Under the pieces are notes generated by a model. The model made no database searches and had not been told where the DNA came from. It saw nothing but the letters and a program-made list of their open reading frames with translations. Of a stretch of 64,000 nucleotides of DNA, positions 24,291 through 34,862 are shown piece after piece; positions within the stretch are counted from its first letter, which is position 1, and every line of letters begins with the position of its first letter. The stretch spans positions 8,630,864 to 8,694,863 of the forward strand of contig CM055111.1 of the NCBI GenBank assembly GCA_029204225.1, in the 5' to 3' direction. The position numbers and the translations under genes were made by a program. This DNA comes from Diphasiastrum complanatum. Lineage: Eukaryota; Streptophyta; Lycopodiopsida; Lycopodiales; Lycopodiaceae.

Positions 24291-25690
24291 TGCTTCTTTT
24301 TGCATAGATGCTGCTGTAGACTTGAGTGCTCACCACTGGAATTTCTTTACAACAAACTTACCCACATACGGTCTGAGTACATCATTCATCAACATCATAA
24401 ATGCAGCTGGGGTGTTAGTTAAACAAAAGATCATGGCATCACAAGATACTCATAGTGACCAAACCGAGTTCGGAAGGCAGTTTTATGAACATCCTCTTAA
24501 CGAACTCTAACCTGATGATACCCACTCTTCAAGTCTATCTTACTAAATACAGTAGCACCATAAAGGGCATCAAGCAAATCATCTCTATGTGGCATATGAT
24601 ATCAATGCTTAATAGTTATCTTATTAATGCCTCGATATCCACACACATACGCCAAGATCTGTCCTTCTTTTTTACTAGAATGATCGACGAGGCAAAAGGT
24701 GAGAGGCTAGGCCTAATCTGCCCATGTGCAAGATAGTCCTCTAGCATCTTCATCACCTACTCTTCCTCTCTCGAACTCATTCTATAACGTGGTCTATTTA
24801 CAAGACAAGATCCGGGAATAAGCCCAATCTTATGTTCAACATTCCTATTAGGTGGTAATGCAAATGGCAAATCATCAATAAACACATCTGCAAACTCACT
24901 CCTAATTTCACGGTCTAGGTTAGCTGAAGTATTGTCTTGTACCTACCACATGCTACTCTCACTAGTACTAGTAGTCATATCCAGTAGAAAACAAGCATAC
25001 ATACCTTCACAACTTACCTTACACAACTGCGTAGCTAAGACCAATGGTCCTGGAGGCACATCCCGCTCACCACGAATGGAATGAAGCTTACCACCATGTT
25101 GAAACTCATACACATGAGTATCCCAGGCTATGTAAGGATTCCGCATCGCATGCCAACACATCCCCAAAACGACATCAAAGTGCGCCAAACGAGTTATCTC
25201 AAAATCCAACTCCTCAGAAGAACTCCGAATAGTTAAAGGCATACTCACAACCCTCATGTCCCAAATCTCTGTACCCTTTCCATCAACCATCTCGACTGTG
25301 TACTGGTACTTGGATGGTTGTGTGCTCGCTTTTAACTTCTCAACAAAAGTTGAATTTATGACATTATGCGAGGACCCAGTGTCAAATAGAACTAAAATAC
25401 TTCTACCCACAAAGCTTTCCACGCATAACTATCAACAAAGTGTCATGAAATTGATACTCATGATGCGCCACTTTCGATAACATCATTGGAGGAGCCGTGT
25501 CCACCTTCCGCACCACAGAAACATTCATCAAATGAAGAACATCAAGGTTAGCTTCTTGCGAGATTTCTTCCACTTGGACATTCCTTCCACTGATGTTGTC
25601 CCAAGCATCCAAAGCATAGATTCTCTCTTTTTGCTCTCTTGGTATGGCGACAACATAGGGCGTTAACTCCCTTGGGCATTAGGCCTTTTG
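24291..25690 (-). pseudogene. Ty3/gypsy nucleocapsid-protease-RT fragment
   Basis: From the right: a zinc knuckle CFGCLGQHQWKEC near 25600 (CX2CX3HX4C, one residue short of standard). The protease frame 25422-24943 has LVLFDTGSSHNVI, then the LDFEI/FDVVLGMCW block. RT follows: EHKIGLIPGSCLVNRPRYRM, QIRPSLSPFASSIILVKKKD and MCVD near 24650. A later RT piece, NTPAAFMMLMNDVLRPYVGK, lies at about 24430-24340. A stop separates protease and RT near 24943. The fragment ends near 24291. Confidence 0.85.
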
Positions 25691-26149
25691 GAGCACCAAC
25701 CCCTTTATATCTATTTGTGAAACTAGAATATATCCAATTTCACAAATTTATATAGAGAAGTCAGTGATGTCATAAGGTAAACCTTAGAAACAATATACGA
25801 GCAACTCAAAAAGTCAAAGGATCTAAGTCAAAACAAAAATAAAAAATTCAATAAACAAAAAATCTTAGCCAAATAGCATTGCTTATTTCTCATCAGTACC
25901 CAAGCATAAGTTTCTAACTAGGTTTCGAAAGAATCCGGGTTCTTTTGGGTAGACCCACTGTTGACTAAGAAGCAAAAGACAATCAGTAAGAAGAAAGAAA
26001 AAATAATAAATTTAAATAAAACGAGATTCAAAAATAAAACTTATAAATTAAATCTAATTAAAAAATAAATAAAAACAAAACATAAAACGAAAATAAATAC
26101 GAACTAGGATTATAATGTGTATACGAGTTACTAAAACAAAAACAAAATA
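25691..26149. other. AT-rich 3' flank of the Penelope-like element
   Basis: Very A-rich on the plus strand, with no frame or motif that I recognise. I looked here on the minus strand for a GIY-YIG endonuclease downstream of the Penelope-like RT and found none. Confidence 0.5.
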
Positions 26150-27791
26150 CTAGAAACAAAGCAGGCTCCTTAGCTCCCCACTTTTCTGGATTCTATGATT
26201 AGTCATCTTAAACATACCATAAGTTGAAACACCAAAGATAAAACCAAAAGAGTCTAAAACAGTTCGAACTTTTCTCATGATTTTCTTAAACGAGTAATCC
26301 TTATGGAGTAACAAAGTGATTAGATTGCTTGAATGGTCTACAAATGCATCTCTACTAGTACAAAGACAAGAAAACCTATAGAATTGAGAAGTGATCACTC
26401 CATATTTAACAGAATCTTAAATATTTGAAGAAATATGAGGCATGCAAATTATGTTCAAGTTAATATATTCTAGTTGCAACCTTTTATCAAAAATATCAAC
26501 CAATAAACCGGACCTACCATGGCTTACAGAAAGGTCTAAAAAATTGCAGTTATCATCACTAGTTGTACGATTAAGTTTACATGAGTCCTTAGGATAGATT
26601 CCTCCACCAAAAATGTTAGGGTCTGTATATAAAAAACTACCAAAATTAGGAAGATCAGGAACAAATAAGCTATCAATATATCTTCTAACATGAGTTAATT
26701 TATGCAATAAGATGGGACAAGCACCACAAGAAATTAATGTTTGCATAAATTTAAATTCATAAGAGAAAAGATAAAAGTTAGCTAGATGAACAACACAATT
26801 AGTACCCATGGGAATACCTATTGTTTGTTGAAAAAGCGAATCACCTAGAGAAATATGCAAGTTATCCAAGAGAATGTGCAGCCAAGAACAAGCATCTTCA
26901 ACATCAACTATTTTAGTAACTCTTTTCTTCTTTGAATCGACATCTTGATTTTTGTTCTTAAGCCAACAAAACTCAAAATGCAAAGCACTCTTTTCAACTT
27001 TTAAAGCTTTGCATCGAGTGTCCTTTAGTTTATTGCTAAAAACATTTCGAATTAGCTTGTTAACACGGAACTTCAAATCTTCCAAATTGATTTTAGTGTA
27101 GAGTGTTGTGAAGTCATAGGTTTGAAGAAGCATACATTGGGTCTTTTCTTCTAAAGTATGAGAGGAGTATAAAAACTTTATTACTTCTATAATACCTACA
27201 GAATCGTTTAAAATCCAATTACAACTAACAAGAACATCTGCATCCTTAAGTAAGTTTATCCAAAGCTCACTAATAGAAGGAAGCAACGCTTTGAAGCAAC
27301 TACTTAGCCACTTAGAAAGGTCAGTCAATGTAGTTCTATAGGCTGCTGCAATAAACCTAGGCCGTTTAGGAACTTTATGAAATTTCCATGCAACACAAAG
27401 AAAAGGAAGATTTGGGTAACAATTGAAGTTATAAGAATGACAAAAATCTTGATGATATTTTATTACACTCATAGTTGAAAGAGAACAAGCGTTATATGTT
27501 TCTACTGGAGAATGGACTTCATTTAATAACGATTCCAAATAGAATTTCTTGCAAACAAATACAAAATTGTTTGAGCATTTATTCACATACGAAATGATAA
27601 AACGTCTATGAAACTTACGAAGAATAACTTCCTCATTAGAAAATGAAGTATCAATATTAGAAGATGGGACAGATGAAGGCTTTTTTCAAACTCAAAGTTA
27701 CATAATTTAGAACTTTAGTTTTCCATTCTGATAACAAACCATGGACTCCAAAAGATTCTTCAATATGGTAAATGAACTTATTAATACTCAT
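26150..27791 (-). pseudogene. Penelope-like element reverse transcriptase
   Basis: A nearly open frame of about 540 codons. It starts near the ATG at 27791 (MSINKFIYHIEESFGVHGL), shifts frame once in an A6 run at about 27687, runs open to a TAA at 26415-26417 and continues in the same frame to 26150. Within the 389-codon middle frame, YDFTTLYTKI (about 157-166), GIPMGTNC (257-264), RRYIDSL (301-307) and NFLDLSV are the signature blocks of Penelope-like RTs; the N-terminal NKCSNNFVFVCKKFY and the distal YGVITSQFYRFSCLC also fit. The catalytic YxDD reads Y-I-D-S, so the second Asp is lost. No GIY-YIG endonuclease is visible downstream. Copies in plants are rare: they are known from conifers (there thought to be a horizontal transfer from arthropods) and endonuclease-lacking ones from lycophytes. 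Another 5' fragment lies at 33491-33600. It could also be another RT family with similar blocks, but this is unlikely. Confidence 0.85.
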
Positions 27792-27935
27792 AGTTATAGA
27801 TTTCAAAAAAATGGGATTGAAATCAAACTATGTCTATTCTTTTCACTTACTTGACCATAAATGAGATCCTATTTTGGCTAAATAACAATCATTTGAAAGC
27901 AATGCAAGAATCAATTTCATTCAGAATTGCAATAC

Positions 27936-28333
27936 TCAATTTTTATTCAAAATTAAAGAATCAATTTTATCAGTGACAGCATCTTGCAATTCATCTCCTC
28001 TTAGATAATTTTCATCATCACTCTCACTTTCAAAAATTATTTCATCATCTTGACTATTAGAATTTATATTCTCAACATCTATGGAAGTGGGTGCTTCAAG
28101 TATGGTTTGACGATTTACTACATCTCTAGGTAGCTCAATCTCATAGTTAAGGTTGAAACAATGCTTGATAAACATTTCCTCTCGTTGCCCCAAATAAGAT
28201 CGTTCACAATCCTCCTTGTCCGAATCCTAAGGCCTTTGCATTGTGTGCATGTACATGGTATCCTCTCATCATATTCTGGTTGAAACTGGTCCAATAATCC
28301 AATTGCAAATTGCACAAATTCTTTCAATGTCAT
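27936..28333 (-). pseudogene. Possible Transpos_assoc-like exon of a CACTA element
   Basis: Two overlapping frames. The first reads LKEFVQFAIGLLDQF then ERIPCTCTQCKGLRIRTRRIV; this order (EFxxFA, then IPCPCxxC, then a basic helix) resembles the N-terminal Transpos_assoc domain of plant CACTA transposases. The second, in another frame, reads WGQREEMFIKH and then a very acidic DDEIIFESESDDENYLRG stretch, as such proteins often do. A frameshift or small intron would link them near 28200. This is a recognition by shape only. Confidence 0.4.
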
Positions 28334-28901
28334 TCAAGTGAAAATTGACAAATTCTAACATGTGACGAATTGTAACATGTGACAAAAATTGACAAAATAG
28401 TCTTTGTGCATTTAGTGCATTTGCAACCTTCATTTGTGATGGAGTGGTGTCTTGGCTTTCCATAGAGCAATATACTATATCACAATCCTCAACCAAATCG
28501 GAGTACATCACTATTGCAAATAAAAAAATTATGACATAAATCAATATACATACATGTGATGGATCAATAGGCGGTCTACGTCGACTGATGGAAGAGCTTG
28601 AAGATAAACCAACCAATAGTTGTTCATTGTACTTTAGTCTCGCTTGCTCCTTTTTTCTGTGATAGAGCTCAATTCTTTTTTCTTTCTCTAAATCATGTGG
28701 AGGTACGATAATTTCCCTAGAATTCATAATTCCAATCATATGTTTTTGTAAGAATAAATTTGCAAGAAAGATTATACACTCATATTCAAATAACAAATAA
28801 AGTGCAATTGATGTCAATATCAATAACAATATATACATGTTGTTGCGATCATGAGATGAATCGCTATCTGATGATGATGACATCGTCGATGACAGAAACA
28901 C
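28334..28901 (-). CDS. Unrecognised frame, probably exons plus intron of a mobile-element gene
   Basis: A 210-codon frame that I do not recognise. It starts MFLSSTMSSSSDSDSSHD (serine/aspartate-rich), has hydrophobic stretches that look like translated introns, and a central charged block with PPHDLEKEKRIELYHRKK. A GT near 28550 and a TTTGCAATAG acceptor near 28510 suggest a small intron. It runs into the Cys-rich frame at 28333 on the same strand, so the two may belong to one DNA transposon gene. Confidence 0.3.
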
Positions 28902-29984
28902 ACTTTAGCCAGCTACTCTATACCACATCATAAGTAATCATTATGATACCGTATGTACTGAACAAATATAATAAAATTTGTTGAAGACATGCCAACATCT
29001 AATCCATGTATATTCTAGTTATGCTTAATGTAAATCTAATATTCTAGTAACATTGCTATCAAGAAAATTGCTTGGGTGGGGCAACACATGACGAGCAATT
29101 AAAATGAGGTCCATACTGACAAATGTTAGACATCAGTAGATAGTGTGTGCAGGCCTATCTCAACTAATTTAAAGACCACATAGTAGTCAATGTTCGAAGC
29201 TTTCAATTTGAACTCTTGTCCAAGATGAGTGATGATCTCACTCAATCTTTCTTTCAAGATGGAATGATCAAAATCAAACAATCAGTCATATACTCAATTG
29301 ATTCATTGCCCACTCAATCACTCATTTGATTAATTAATACTTGGCTCGAGTTAGTTAGGGATAAATCTCTTTGGATTGGCCTAGTGTGCCATGGTATCTC
29401 ATGACGAGCAATATGCATTCGCCCTTTCTATCTATGGTTGCTTTGTATGCAAGATGATGTTCCTCGAATCGAAAAGAAAAGACGAGCAATCGGACAATGT
29501 CAATCAATCATATATTAGATAGCACACCATTGATCAACATCTTTATTACAATGCTAAATGATATCTCAACTAATTACTATGATTTCATATAAGGTTATAT
29601 AGGTCACACACCAACAGTTAAAAAGATATATCATATAGGTCACATACCACTAAGGTCCTCAATATAGCATAAATGCTTTTGATCATGAATCTAAATGACC
29701 CCATGCAACCATTTAAGGGGCCACATGACAAAAGCAAAATTTTTCTATTTGACCATATAATTATGTCATCAAATTATATCAAATCTATGACACCTAGATT
29801 ATTAATAAACTAAATGCTTTATGACATCACCAATTTGACATAATATTATGTCATAAAATCTTAAAAAACTTGTCAAATTACTTGTTTAATAATAAGATGT
29901 ACTATTTCTTATTTCGTGATTTTGTCTTGTATGTCAAATCTCAAGAAAAATAAAATTTATAACAATATAAAACTAGTTTTAACC
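28902..29984. other. No gene recognised
   Basis: AT-rich, with no long frame or LTR ends I can support. Confidence 0.5.
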
Positions 29985-31078
29985 ATAGTTGCACAGAATT
30001 GCCATTCTGGGAGGGGACGTTTCAGAAACCGCATTTCTGAGAAACGTGTTTCTCCTCCCATAATCGCATTCCAAAATCGCATTTAAGAAAAAAGGTATAT
30101 TAAAAAACTTTTGCACCTCTTCACGGCCAGAATCGTGCCAGCCGTGGAGGAGGTAATTTTTTTTGTTTTGAGCTATGGGTGTCCAATCGAGACGTGTGCA
30201 TAGTCGGAAGGCATCTACTCGGCGATATGGAGGTGGTGTGCATGGTGCCAGGGAGATTTGAGCTTCGCGCAGATCGGATTGATCAGTTTTCAATTTTTGG
30301 TAAGTGTAGGCTTGTTTTTTTGCAAGTGTTGACATTGAGCTGTAGGGAACCAAATCAAGCGTAGTTTGGCTCTAGACCATCTTTCTTCATGCCCACGGTA
30401 ATTCCTACGGGGTCAGTTTCAACCATTACGACACGCCTTACGAGATTTGAACACCACAATCCAAATGCTTGTTTTTTTTTTGCCATTTTCAAAAAATGAC
30501 TTCTGGGCAACCGATTCAGGTGATGTCTGAGCCTAGAATGCATTTCCACATGCCCGTAGAGACTCCTGTGACCTCCGTTTTGCCCGTCTACATCCGTAGC
30601 ACAAATTTCAATTTTCTTGCCCTAATTCCATGTTTTTTAAGGTTTAAGGTTAGAGCTTCATGCAAGCATCCGCCAGTAGCGTGGTTTAGGCCTGCACTAG
30701 ACTCCTAGACGCCTGCAAGGACTCCCATGCTAGAGTCAGTCGCCCGTTTTTGCTCACACTGGAATAATTGTATCCCTCGCCCTGTCTCGTGTGTTTTTTG
30801 GCACTTGCTATGATCTTACTAGAATCAATGTGACGCGTGATCGGATGTGTTCAGCTCTATTTTAGGCTGGTAATGTTTTTAAATGCAGTGTGTGTTCTTC
30901 TACTGAACGGTTGTTTGCTTGGTTTTGTTCGAAATGTTATACTAAAGCAACTCAAAAAATGGACAGCAATCATGGTGCCTCATCTCCATGTGGCCTCAAT
31001 AAAAAGTACATAATGGTTTTGTAAATTCTTTAACAAGGAGAATTTGTTTATACACAAGGAACTTATGACCACTTCATA
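29985..31078 (+). repeat. hAT-like leader copy R1
   Basis: Begins taaccatagttgcacagaattg and continues with a block shared with R2 (31079-31981) and R3 (45380-46205): ggctctagaccatctttcttc, gatgtctgagcctagaatgc and others. R3 runs on into a BED zinc-finger exon, so this block is the non-coding 5' part of a hAT-type element. In R1 the BED exon is absent. Frames in this block (for example 30355-30549) are not conserved as proteins and are not genes. Confidence 0.7.
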
Positions 31079-31981
31079 TGGGTGTCCAATCGAGGCGTGT
31101 GCGTAGTCGGAAGGCATCTACTCGGCGATATGGAGGTGGTGTGCATGGTGCCAGGGAGATTTGAGCTTCGCGCAGATCGGATTGATCAGTTTTCAATTTT
31201 TGGTAAGTGTAGGCTTGTTTTTTTGCAAGTGTTGACATTGAGCTGTAGGGAACCAAATCAAGCGTAGTTTGGCTCTAGACCATCTTTCTTCATGCCCACG
31301 GTAATTCCTACGAGGTCAGTTTCAACCATTACGGCACGCCTTACGAGATTTGAACACCACAATCCAAATGCTTGTTTTTCTTTTGCCATTTTCAAAAAAT
31401 GACTTCTGGGCAACCGATTCAGGTGATGTCTGAGCCTAGAATGCATTTCCACATGCCCGTAGAGACTCCTGTGACCTCCGTTTTGCCCGTCTACATCCGT
31501 AGCACAAATTTCAATTTTCTTGCCCTAATTCCATGTTTTTTAAGGTTTAAGTTTAGAGCTTCATGCAAGCATCCGCCAGTAGCGTGGTTTAGGCCTGCAC
31601 TAGACTCCTAGACACCTGCAAGGACTCCCATGCTAGAGTCAGTCGCCCGTTTTTTCTCACACTGGAATAATTGTATTCCTCGCCCTGTCTCGTGTGTTTT
31701 TTGGCACTTGCTATGATCTTACTAGAATTAATGTGACGCGTGATCGGATGTGTTCAGCTCTGTTTTAGGCTGGTAATGTTTTTAAATGCAGTGTGTGTTC
31801 TTCTACTGAACGGTTGTTTACTTGGTTTTGTTCGAAATGTTATACTAAAGCAACTCAAAAAATGGATAGCAATCATGGTGCCTCATCTCCATGTGGCCTC
31901 AATAAAAAGTACATAATGGTTTTGTAAATTCTTTAACAAGGAGAATTTGTTTATACACAAGGAACTTATGACCACTTCATA
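31079..31981 (+). repeat. hAT-like leader copy R2, tandem duplicate of R1
   Basis: A direct tandem duplicate of 30176-31078 (unit about 903 bp), joined at atgggtgtccaatcgag. By eye there are about 13 substitutions, so roughly 98.5 percent identity. It ends at the second cttatgaccacttcatat. The duplication is younger than the split from R3, which is much more diverged. Confidence 0.88.
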
Positions 31982-33470
31982 TATGGCTAGAGATTGCCAA
32001 TTGACTGATCAAGTTACAGTAAGGTTGTGTTTACGATATTTAAGTAGATTCAATTTTATGTCTACACACAAGATATCTTGATTTTGATCTCTATGACTTG
32101 ACATAGAATAATCAAGCTCGTCGATCTCTCATGTACTTTTAGTACATCCATGCTTATACATGCAAAATAATATCCAATATAAGCTTTGTAGGCCCAAAAG
32201 GAGCTATTAGCCTTAAGAACAAGGCGGTGTCCTCTTTAGGCCCTCCAAAGTGATTAATAAAGATAGTAGGCCAATAAGGGCCCAATGTAGTTTAAATAAC
32301 ACTTAACACGGTCTAATTATCCCTCAAGATAGTTATGTTTAGCTAAGTGAGAGCATTGTCTATAACTAGGCAAGAGACATAACTTTTGGGATCTTTTGGC
32401 TCATTTGCAAGTGAGAGCTTCTTGCTTCCATCTTGTGAATATGAGGTATGGGGATTTCCTTTGCTAGGTCTCACGTGCCTTATCTACATGAATCCGTGCT
32501 CATTTCCATTGCTATGTACTATGTCTTTCATTTCTATTGAGATTGAATTCCATGGAGATCCTTGTGTTTCTAGCTTTCTATAGATATGTTATCATGATTG
32601 TCTTGTACTCTTTTTGCTCCTAGCTTTACTTCTTTTGTGATTTCTATTTGCTTGGGATTTGGCATGCTTTCATTGGGATTTGTAGCTTTCATTGGACATG
32701 CTATCTTGATTGTCTTGTTCTCTTCTTGCTTTTAGTTTTACTATCATTGTTATTGCTATTAGCTTGGGATTTGGCACATGAAACGATCTCAATTTTAGGA
32801 CATTTAGATTGCTCAAATTCGATCTCTTGTGGATGAAATTATTCCTATCACTCAAGATAGCTCGAATTTGATGTCAATCAACCAAGATATATTTTGGCAT
32901 CAAATAACTCAAATTTCATGCCTATCACTCAAAAATTCTCAAATATGATGCCTAACATGTGATTTGGTCTTTATCATTTAACATAATTCATGAAGCAATC
33001 AAACTTGACCAATACGTGGACCTGTCCACACGTGGGAAATATCATGTAAAAAGTTCAAATTCAATGTATTAGATTTCATACAAGTCAAATGTCAAATCTA
33101 GTAGATTGTAGGACCTATCTCCTAATTTGTAGGAATCTAGAAGGTCAACACTAACTACCAATGATGATGTGGCAAAATTAGTGGGATCTTATTTAAAGTG
33201 GATATGGATGAGTACAATGAGCTGTCCCACACGTGCTGTAAGTAGCCTAGAGAGAGATTATGGTGATTGTGTACTTAATCCATGATGGATCCATTTTGAA
33301 ATGATGAGAAACATTGATTTGGGAGCAATCTTGGTGATTTCAACTGTGAATGAATTCTTAGGATTTGATAAGTAAACATATTTTCTGTTAGCAGGCCATA
33401 TAGTGGCTATATTGTTATGGGTCTATTTTGTAAGGTAGTTGTTCTTGTTTTTGTAAGATAGATGTTTGCT
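31982..33470. other. No gene recognised
   Basis: Non-coding. Two CACACGTG-type palindromic words lie near 33028 and 33229, so the right part may be LTR-derived. Confidence 0.45.
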
Positions 33471-33600
33471 TGTTTAAATCTATAACTATGAGTATTAGTA
33501 AGTTCATTTACCATATTGAAGAACCTTTTGGAGTCCATAGTTTGTTATTAGAATGGAAAATCTAAAGTTGTAAATTAAGTAACTTCAGTATGACGCCTGC
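33471..33600 (+). pseudogene. 5' fragment of a second Penelope-like copy
   Basis: The ATG near 33491 reads MSISKFIYHIEEPFGVHSLL, closely matching the start of the 27791-26150 element but on the opposite strand. It breaks with a stop after about 26 codons. About 100 bases of match are visible. Confidence 0.7.
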
Positions 33601-33637
33601 ATGCAAGAAATCTCAATTTTGTTCTTCGTCACTCGTC

Positions 33638-34320
33638 AGTCGACATTGAGTGATTAAATTAGAGGAATCTTGAGTGTGGGACATTCACCTACATCGATCT
33701 AAATAGCTCATGTTTGATGCTTATGTTGTGATTTTTGTCCTTGTCATTGGACATAGATCATCGAGTAGCTAATGTCAACCAATCTCAACTTCGGAACATT
33801 CCAATTACTCAAGTTCAATCTCTCATGGATAGAATTGGTTGCTATCACTTGAAATAGCTAAAACTATTGTCACTTGGCATGGCTAATTGAGTGATCAAAT
33901 TAAACCAATATCAAGTGCAGTACATTCAGATTGATTGAGTTTGGTGGCATTGAATCACATCACAATATATATCAAATTTGATGTCCATGACCCAAGATAG
34001 CTCAATTTTCACCCTTGTAAATCAAAATTTTCCCATAGCGTCTCTTAACAATAGGTGATTGAGAAAATAGTTTCCATTGAATTAGGTGCTCAATGATGTC
34101 CAATGACTCAATAATTTGACATGGCTCGTTGAAAGTCTAGAAAATGGGCTTGGTTAAAAGCTGGAGTGAGGAAGTTGCCACGTGAGCAAAATCAACTTGA
34201 ACAATGGCAAATAACTATGGTCAGAAGTGGCAGATGATTCAAATAACTATGGTCAGAAGTGGCATCTGGTTCAACTTCTATAGAATGTGCACAACCTGCT
34301 TCTAACCTACATAGAACGTC
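33638..34320 (+). repeat. Terminal repeat copy B
   Basis: Direct copy of 1-675 with a few substitutions, starting agtcgacattgag and stopping at ctacatagaacgtc. No transposase follows, so it is a solo or truncated terminal piece. Confidence 0.85.
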
Positions 34321-34862
34321 ATGGTTTGAAGTATGTACTAGGATCTAAAATCTTGTATAGGATAATCTTTGGCCAAATTGTTGAAATGCAATGTTGTAAT
34401 TGGATCCTCAAGTTTATTGCAATGGATTGAGCTGCGTAGATTTAGATATTGCAACCATAAAGTGCATGCTCAAACCTTGGCAACCCATGTAGTGTATGCT
34501 CCAAACTCTAAGGGACCTAGTTTAGCCATATTTTTTTTAAAATTTGTATACAATGACTTTGGAAAAGTCTATATGGAATATGCTAGTAATATTGCAGTAA
34601 CCGAACTTATATGGGCGACATTGTATCTTTAGTATGAATTCTTCACAAACAATGAGTAAAAGTAGTCTTTTAACAACAATTGTGTTTGTGGATGCCTTCT
34701 CCACAAGCTCTTCATGGTTAATTGACTCTTTGGCTCATTTCTTGTTAACCTCCCCAGAATTAATATGTGTTTCATAGCATCCTCATAATTAATTTCAAAG
34801 AGGACAAAATTCTTAAAATTTTGAAAAGGCCATCTATAAATTGTTCGATTCTAAAAAACCTA
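34321..34862. other. Intergenic, 3' flank of the ABCG gene
   Basis: The plus-strand part 34380-34632 reads loosely like the copia RNase H-to-end zone but without clear motifs; I do not call it. Confidence 0.4.

Noticed and set aside
24455-24736. 93-codon plus frame
   Set aside because: It is the antisense shadow of gypsy RT read on the minus strand.
30179-31611. Paired frames repeated in R1 and R2 (61, 64 and 79 codons)
   Set aside because: They recur only because the DNA is duplicated; the diverged R3 copy does not keep them as proteins.
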